64,000 bases of DNA from Gallaecimonas sp. GXIMD4217. GTDB lineage: Bacteria > Pseudomonadota > Gammaproteobacteria > Enterobacterales > Gallaecimonadaceae. The position numbers were made by a program, and so were the translations under genes. The DNA is taken from the NCBI RefSeq assembly GCF_038087665.1, contig NZ_CP149925.1:1798870-1862869 (forward strand), given 5' to 3'. This document shows, in pieces, positions 59,645 through 64,000 of this stretch (position 1 is the stretch's first letter; each line of letters begins with the position of its first letter). The notes under the pieces were generated by a model that ran no database searches, had not been told where the DNA came from, and was given only the letters and a program-made list of their open reading frames with translations.

Positions 59645-59896
59645 ATGGAAACCAAGTTCGAAATGGAAGCCGAAGTGGTGCGGGCAATCAAAAGCGGCCG
59701 GAAGGTCGAGGCCATCAAGACCCTGCGCAGGCTGAGGGGAATAGGCCTGAAGGAGGCCAAGGAGTTGGTGGAGCTTTATGCCCGGCAAAACAACCTGCAA
59801 AGTACCTTGAGCCAGAACACCAGCCAGGACGGCCCGATCAGTCTGGTGATCATCATCGGCGTTATCGCCTTTTTCGTGCTCATGTTCGCTTATTAA
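59645..59896 (+). CDS. L7/L12 C-terminal-domain-like tail-anchored small protein
   Basis: An 83-residue protein. Residues 8-46 (EVVRAIKSGRKVEAIKTLRR, then GIGLKEAKELVELY) match the ribosomal protein L7/L12 C-terminal fold (KVAVIKxVRxxTGLGLKEAKxLV). A polar linker is followed by one span (about 65-82) at the very C-terminus, so it would be tail-anchored in the membrane. The true L7/L12 N-terminal dimer domain is absent. Function unknown. GAGG four bases before the ATG supports this start. Confidence 0.78.
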   Translation: METKFEMEAEVVRAIKSGRKVEAIKTLRRLRGIGLKEAKELVELYARQNNLQSTLSQNTSQDGPISLVIIIGVIAFFVLMFAY

Positions 59897-59915
59897 TCGG
59901 GACGCGGGAGTTCAG

Positions 59916-60488
59916 ATGGAATCTGTGAGGCTGCAATGCCGCTGCGGCACCGTCCGCGGCGTGATCCAGCACATCAAGCCAGGCCAGGGCAACCGGCTGG
60001 TCTGCTATTGCCAGGATTGCCGGGCCTTTGCCAGCAAGCTCGATGCCGGTGATGATGCGCTCAACGCCCTTGGCGGCACCGAGATCCTGCAGGTGCCGCC
60101 CGCCGCCATCGCCATTGGCCAGGGACATGAACACCTTGCCTGCCTGCGCCTGAGCGACAAGGGGCTCTATCGCTGGTACGCCGCCTGCTGCAACACCCCC
60201 ATCGGCAACACCGTCGGCGCCCGCCTTCCCTTCGTCGGCATCCTCTCTGCCTTTCTCGCCCCGGGACAGGACGTCGACGCGACGCTCGGCCCCGTGCTGG
60301 GCGCCGTGCATGTCCGCCATGCCCTGGGCAGAGTGCCGGACGAGGCCAGGGGGCCCTACTCCCACCGTCGCCTGGTGCTGAGGATCCTCGCCAAGCTGCT
60401 GGTGTGGAAACTGGCCGGCAAGGGCCGCCCCAATCCCTTCTTCGATGACCAGGGCCGTCCCGTGGCGCAGCCCGAGGTGGTGTCCTGA
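59916..60488 (+). CDS. DUF6151 / GFA-like zinc-binding protein
   Basis: A 190-residue protein. LQCRCGTVRG, then LVCYCQDCRAFA and YAACCNTPIGN supply two CxC-type and CC metal ligands in the order seen in GFA (glutathione-dependent formaldehyde-activating)-like/DUF6151 proteins. GGTEILQVPPA and RLSDKGLYRWY are also family-like. Role unknown; perhaps a zinc structural site. First of three closely spaced genes (GNAT follows by 1 bp). A decayed piece of this gene is found at 62588. Confidence 0.8.
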   Translation: MESVRLQCRCGTVRGVIQHIKPGQGNRLVCYCQDCRAFASKLDAGDDALNALGGTEILQVPPAAIAIGQGHEHLACLRLSDKGLYRWYAACCNTPIGNTVGARLPFVGILSAFLAPGQDVDATLGPVLGAVHVRHALGRVPDEARGPYSHRRLVLRILAKLLVWKLAGKGRPNPFFDDQGRPVAQPEVVS

Positions 60489-60489
60489 C

Positions 60490-61050
60490 ATGAGTCCCTT
60501 CCCTGAGCTGGCAACCCCCCGCCTGAGATTGACCAGGCTGACGGCGGACGATGCGGCGGGCGTTTTTGCCTTGTTTTCGGACCCTGCCGTGGTCGCCTAT
60601 TACGATCTCGAGGCCTTCACCGACCCCGCCCAGGCCGGCGAACTCATCGCCTTTTTCAATGCCCGTTTCGACGACGGTGCCGGCATCCGCTGGGCCATTC
60701 GCCGCAAGGACGACGAGCGCCTGCTCGGCACCTGCGGCTTTAATTCCTGGAGCCCGAGGATGAAGCACGCCGTGATCGGCTACGATCTGGCGTCCCACGC
60801 CTGGGGACAGGGCTACGGCAGCGAGGCCGTCCGCGGCATCGTCCGGGCGGCCTTCGCCGGCCTGCTGCCCTGCGGCGAACTCAACCGGATCCAGGCCGAT
60901 ACGGTTCCCGGCAACGTCGCCTCGGAACGGCTGCTCAAGAACATCGGCTTCCAGGAGGAAGGGCTCAGGCGCCAGTGCGGTTACTGGAAGAACGCCTTCC
61001 ACGACCTCAAGTGCTTCGGCCTGCTGCGCAGTGACTTTTCGCAGGCCTGA
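60490..61050 (+). CDS. GNAT acetyltransferase, RimJ/RimL-like
   Basis: A 186-residue GNAT enzyme. LATPRLRLTRLTADDAAGVFALFSDPAVVAYYD is the RimJ-type N-terminus; acetyl-CoA motif around IGYDLASHAWGQGYGSEAVRGIV; NVASERLLKNIGFQEEGLRR near the end. It may acetylate a protein or small-molecule amine. It starts 1 bp after the DUF6151 stop, so translationally linked, and precedes a DUF3703 gene. Confidence 0.9.
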   Translation: MSPFPELATPRLRLTRLTADDAAGVFALFSDPAVVAYYDLEAFTDPAQAGELIAFFNARFDDGAGIRWAIRRKDDERLLGTCGFNSWSPRMKHAVIGYDLASHAWGQGYGSEAVRGIVRAAFAGLLPCGELNRIQADTVPGNVASERLLKNIGFQEEGLRRQCGYWKNAFHDLKCFGLLRSDFSQA

Positions 61051-61097
61051 GCATGACGGCCATCCACAGCCGCAACACCTGTCAGGGAGAACAATCC

Positions 61098-61466
61098 ATG
61101 CAATCCAATTTCACACGCCGTATCCGTCCCTTCGTCGAGGTGGAGCTGGCCCAAGCCGCCGAGGCCAGGGCAGCAGGTGACCCCAGGGGCGAATTCAGCC
61201 ACCTGGAGCGGGCCCATGTGCTCGGCCAGGCGTCCACCTACTGGCACACCAGGGTCCATGTGCTGATGCTGGGCTGGGCCATGCGCCAGGGCGTCATGAA
61301 AGAGTTCCTCGGCCAACTGCTGCGCATTGCTGGCGCCGCCAGCAAGACCGCACTGGGGCTGGTGCCCCGCGGTAACACCGGCGGTGCCAACGTCAGCCCG
61401 TTTCAGGTCATGCCCATAGAGCCGGCCCTGGCCGCCCAGATAGACAAGGCCAAATCAGGGAGCTGA
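61098..61466 (+). CDS. DUF3703 family protein
   Basis: A 122-residue helical protein. RIRPFVEVELAQAAEARAAGDPRGEFSHLERAHVLGQAS and STYWHTRVHVLMLGWAMRQG are the DUF3703 hallmarks, with several conserved His (HLERAH, WHTRVH) that could bind metal. The family often accompanies metal-resistance or detoxification genes, but its role is unknown. GGAGAACAATCC fixes the ATG at 61098. The 3' end of this gene is repeated at 62664-62690. Confidence 0.85.
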   Translation: MQSNFTRRIRPFVEVELAQAAEARAAGDPRGEFSHLERAHVLGQASTYWHTRVHVLMLGWAMRQGVMKEFLGQLLRIAGAASKTALGLVPRGNTGGANVSPFQVMPIEPALAAQIDKAKSGS

Positions 61467-61576
61467 GCTGTTTTCCAAGGCAACGGCCGTAAAGAGCCTG
61501 GTGCTGAGGGGGATAGCCCTGAAGGAAGGATGGCTGCCGATGTGGTCAATGCACACAGCCATGGCCAGCCAAAGGG

Positions 61577-62470
61577 TTAAGGCACCGCATGGCCCTTGGA
61601 AGCCTGCCAGATGCGATACCATTGTTCCCTTGTCATGGTAAGGTGCTGCGCCGCAACGGCAGCGTGTATCCGCTCTATTTTACCCGTGCCCAGCACAATG
61701 GACGGCCTGCTCGGATGCTGGTTTAACCATGCATAGACAACCTGATCTAGGCCCCGCGCGCCGATTTCTTCCCCTATTTCACTTAATGCCTGGCGCAGCC
61801 GGTGAGCTTTGGCGTCGCCTTGGTTGAAAAGACGTCCGCCGGCCAGGGGCGACCAAAGCATGGGGTGAATGCCCAGTTGCTGGCACTGATCCAGGGTGCC
61901 GTCATCAAGCGCTTTCATTTCGTACGGTGAGCATTCAATCTGGTTGGTGATCAGCGGAAAGTCGAGGCGTGACTGCAACAAGGAAAACTGAGCAGGGGTA
62001 AAATTGGAAACGCCAAACGCCAGTACATCGCCATTGCGCCTGAGGGTATTGAACGCTTCCGCCACTTCGTCTGCATCCATCAGATAATCGGGCCTGTGGA
62101 TCAACAGCACATCCAGCCTGTCCGTGGCCAGGTTTTTGAGCGACTGTTGGGCCGAGGCGATAATATGCGCCCGGCTTGAATTATAGTGATTGACCTGCCC
62201 AGGTACGGCGCGCACGCCTTGCTGCAAGACAATGCCACATTTGGTGATAAGCGTCAGCTGCTCGCGCAGCTCCGGCGCCTGTTTCAGCGCTTCGCCAAAA
62301 CGTGCTTCGCAGGTATGGCCGCCGTATATGTCGGCATGATCCACGGCCGTTACCCCGGCCTCGATGCACTGCGCTATAAAATTTGCGCATTCCAAAGAGC
62401 CCAGGCCCCAGTCGTTTAAGCGCCAAAATCCGGCCACTAGCTTGTCGATTGCTCTGCTCTTTCCAGCCAT
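61577..62470 (-). CDS. Aldo/keto reductase, YdhF-like
   Basis: A 297-residue (beta/alpha)8 NADPH-dependent reductase. The catalytic tetrad is visible: Asp and Tyr in VDHADIYGGHTCE, Lys in LITKCGI, His in LLIHRPDYLMD. GVSNF, NQIECSPYE and VLGTGKIERI are typical of the AKR11/YdhF branch. Substrate unknown. A 19-bp palindrome lies 17 bp upstream of its start and could be an operator. Convergent with the DUF3703 gene. Confidence 0.9.
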   Translation of the reverse strand: MAGKSRAIDKLVAGFWRLNDWGLGSLECANFIAQCIEAGVTAVDHADIYGGHTCEARFGEALKQAPELREQLTLITKCGIVLQQGVRAVPGQVNHYNSSRAHIIASAQQSLKNLATDRLDVLLIHRPDYLMDADEVAEAFNTLRRNGDVLAFGVSNFTPAQFSLLQSRLDFPLITNQIECSPYEMKALDDGTLDQCQQLGIHPMLWSPLAGGRLFNQGDAKAHRLRQALSEIGEEIGARGLDQVVYAWLNQHPSRPSIVLGTGKIERIHAAVAAQHLTMTREQWYRIWQASKGHAVP

Positions 62471-62486
62471 TGTCTTTATCGATAAC

Positions 62487-62505
62487 GTCGTGCAAATCGC
62501 ACGAC
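62487..62505. promoter_or_regulatory. 19-bp palindrome upstream of the aldo/keto reductase
   Basis: GTCGTGC-AAATC-GCACGAC, perfect 7-bp arms with a five-base centre, 17 bp before the ATG. The size and place suit a TetR, MarR or LysR-type operator. No dedicated regulator is adjacent. Confidence 0.55.
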
Positions 62506-62587
62506 AATAACAGAAGTCGCTGGCAAACAGCCGGCGTTAGGGCATAAAAAGCCCCCGACCATAAAGGGCGAGTGGCGTTGGGTGCAG

Positions 62588-62690
62588 GGCGGCACCGAGA
62601 TAATGCAGGTACCGCCCCGCCATTGACCCGGAATATGAGCACCTCGCCTGCCTGCGCCTGAGCGACAAGGTCAAGTCGGGAAGCTGAACT
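62588..62690 (+). pseudogene. Decayed fusion remnant of the DUF6151 and DUF3703 genes
   Basis: 62588-62670 aligns with 60072-60162 inside the DUF6151 gene (near-identical GGCGGCACCGAGAT start and GCCTGCGCCTGAGCGACAAGG-type end, with about 8 bp lost in the middle, breaking the frame). It then switches at GACAAGG to a copy of the DUF3703 3' end (61445-61470), including the AGCTGA stop context. The GNAT gene and most of both others are missing. So this is the scar of a duplicated DUF6151-GNAT-DUF3703 block that suffered a deletion of about 1.3 kb. Confidence 0.8.
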
Positions 62691-62826
62691 CGGCCAGCTT
62701 GAAAGAATGACCTAACCCCTTGTTACATTAAAGATTTATGATGTCGCTGCCGGGGCCGGCCGTGCTAGGCTGGCCTGTGATTTGCGCTCGCGTAGCGCCC
62801 GCTTCCCCATCAAGGACGTACTTATC

Positions 62827-63549
62827 ATGGACATTTCAGGAAAGAACATCTTCATCACCGGCGGTGTCGGCGGCATCGGCTGGGCACTGACCAAGGCGCT
62901 CTGCCGGCACCGGGCCGCCAAGGTCTATGTCACTTACCTTCACGACAGGGAGCTGGATCTGGAGCCCATCGCCACCGCTACCGAGATAGTGCCGGTGAAT
63001 CTGGACGTGACGGACCAGGAGCAGGTGGCCGCCGCGGCCCGCCAATGCGCCGATGCCGACATCGTCGTCAACAACGCCGGCGTGGAGTTCGCCAGGTCCT
63101 TCAGCGACGCCGATACCCTCAAGGCGGCAGAGCTTGAAATGAAGGTCAACTTCCACGGCACCCATTATGTATCCCAGCACTTCCTGCCCCAGCTCAAGCA
63201 AAAGCCCGAGGCCATGCTGATCAATGTGCTGTCCATCGGCAGCTTCGTGCTGGTCAACAAGCTCGGCACCTACTGCGCCTCCAAGGCCGCCGCCCACTTC
63301 CTGACCAAGGGTCTCAGGCTGGACTGCCGGGACAGCAAGGTCACCGTCATGGGGGTCTACCCCGGCTATGTGGATACCGCCATGACCGAGCGACTGGATG
63401 TGGCCAAGGCGACGCCGGATACCATTGCCGCCGCCATGTGCGAAGGCATCTTGGCGGGCCGCGAAGTGGTGTTCCCCGACGCCATGGCGGACGAACTCAA
63501 GGATCAGCTGCCCTGGGACAACGCCATCTTCGAGACCCTGACCGCCTAG
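62827..63549 (+). CDS. Short-chain dehydrogenase/reductase
   Basis: A 240-residue SDR. TGGVGGIG (about 11-18) is the cofactor loop, NNAGVEFA follows, and SIGS plus YCASKAA carry the catalytic Ser, Tyr and Lys. VYPGYVDTAMTERL is the usual C-terminal substrate-loop start. The substrate is unknown. AAGGA lies 11 bases before the ATG at 62827; the fifteen codons before it are outside the family. Single gene downstream of the remnant. Confidence 0.9.
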   Translation: MDISGKNIFITGGVGGIGWALTKALCRHRAAKVYVTYLHDRELDLEPIATATEIVPVNLDVTDQEQVAAAARQCADADIVVNNAGVEFARSFSDADTLKAAELEMKVNFHGTHYVSQHFLPQLKQKPEAMLINVLSIGSFVLVNKLGTYCASKAAAHFLTKGLRLDCRDSKVTVMGVYPGYVDTAMTERLDVAKATPDTIAAAMCEGILAGREVVFPDAMADELKDQLPWDNAIFETLTA

Positions 63550-63667
63550 CCGAGCTTAGCGGCCTGCCTACCGGAGCAGCCTGGCGCAGCCATCTACCCA
63601 CTTAGGGGAATGGTGCCGGCCGGCTGCTTTCCTACAATGGCCTAAACCCATCAGGTAGAGCATCGCC

Positions 63668-64000
63668 ATGATCAGCCAATTCAACGATCTGCTCGGCTAC
63701 GCCAAGGAGCAACCGGATCCACAGCGCCTGCTGCTGCTGTTCGCCAAGGCCGAGCAGAGCAACAAGAGCAAGAAGAACGCCCGCGGCACCCTGACCCCGA
63801 CCATGTGTGTCGACAAGCTGCCGGAGGAAATCGCCGATTTCGATTCCCTGTGCCGTGAAGCAGACGGGATCTCCAGGGATTGGGACTTCATCTTCATCGC
63901 CAGCCTGGCCGGGGCCATGGGCAGGGCACCGAGCCCGGAAGACGCCGAGCCCTACCTCAACAAGATGACCAACGATTTGATGACCGGCCAGAACATCGCC
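63668..64000 (+). CDS. Conserved hypothetical protein (5' part, cut by window end)
   Basis: The first 111 codons of a gene that runs past the window. The protein begins ISQFNDLLGYAKEQPDPQRL and contains LLFAKAEQSNKSKKNARG, GTLTPTMCVDKLPEEIADF and WDFIFIASLAG. It resembles a small conserved gammaproteobacterial family that databases sometimes label a ribonucleotide reductase subunit without clear reason; no catalytic motif is visible here. A TACAAT hexamer (63633-63638) about 30 bp upstream may be its -10. Confidence 0.7.
   Translation, partial: MISQFNDLLGYAKEQPDPQRLLLLFAKAEQSNKSKKNARGTLTPTMCVDKLPEEIADFDSLCREADGISRDWDFIFIASLAGAMGRAPSPEDAEPYLNKMTNDLMTGQNIA

Noticed and set aside
1-64000. tRNA, rRNA, CRISPR arrays, insertion sequences, prophage
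   Set aside because: No cloverleaf-like stretch, rRNA-like sequence, regular direct-repeat array, transposase or phage gene was recognised by reading. A tRNAscan or Rfam search could still find small RNAs.

Overview
This window looks like chromosome from a GC-rich gammaproteobacterium of the Alteromonadales/Aeromonas/Vibrio-like branch. A marine genus such as Gallaecimonas would fit, but that is inference. Support comes from the gene set: the chorismate mutase-prephenate dehydrogenase fusion TyrA, tyrosine-type DAHP synthase with a TyrR-like box, YjjG, YjjX, YeeN, TesB, YcbL, CmoM, YbgI and RlmI, plus two TonB-dependent receptors and many c-di-GMP and two-component proteins. Coding is dense on both strands. 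Most transcription units end in a GC-rich hairpin followed by a T run, often shared by convergent genes. No rRNA, tRNA, CRISPR array, insertion sequence or phage was recognised.

Layout. 1-750: an AT-richer patch that looks like the end of an integron cassette array (an attC-like site, then small orphan ORFs). 838-3560: yjjX-yjjG and two tandem paralogous envelope proteins of unknown family. 3844-8893: RhlE helicase, YeeN, a TonB-dependent receptor. 8969-14394: a GNAT enzyme, then a hybrid kinase with a haem-c-type CxxCH sensor paired with a REC-PAS-GGDEF-EAL protein whose EAL domain is degenerate. 14373-18357: aroF-tyrA followed by a PQ-loop-like membrane protein, a LysE/RhtB exporter and a cupin. 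18536-25367: SDR, PfkB kinase, MFS transporter, TesB, YcbL, an SPFH/prohibitin protein and a pseudouridine synthase.

25427-36385: LysR-DoxX-DODA-type dioxygenase, GST, Yip1 protein, a large TolB-repeat/amidohydrolase fusion, ThiD, CmoM, YbgI and a Lys/Ala-rich small protein. 36548-46303: a second TonB receptor, then a three-gene signalling operon (hybrid kinase with three receivers, CheR methyltransferase, REC-PAS-GGDEF-EAL). 46498-52073 is a secretion-oriented stretch: an M43 metalloprotease; a divergent pair of a Cys-tailed MarR regulator and a secreted protein predicted to mature with an N-terminal histidine; and a three-gene operon of a zinc phospholipase C-like protein, a PpiC/SurA-like protein and a membrane-anchored helical protein. 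52203-64000: chemoreceptor, RlmI, an Hsp20 with a good sigma-32 promoter, LysR/SDR divergent pair, 7TMR-type diguanylate cyclase, a DUF6151-GNAT-DUF3703 cluster, an aldo/keto reductase, a decayed partial copy of that cluster, an SDR, and a conserved gene cut by the window end.

The best candidates for undescribed biology are the PLC-like/PpiC-like/anchored-helix operon (49546-52073), the MarR-Cys/secreted His-first pair (47472-48947), the tandem C-x5-C envelope paralogs (2198-3560) and the CheR-containing hybrid-kinase operon (39212-46303). All gene functions are read from sequence motifs and recalled family features; no database search was run.
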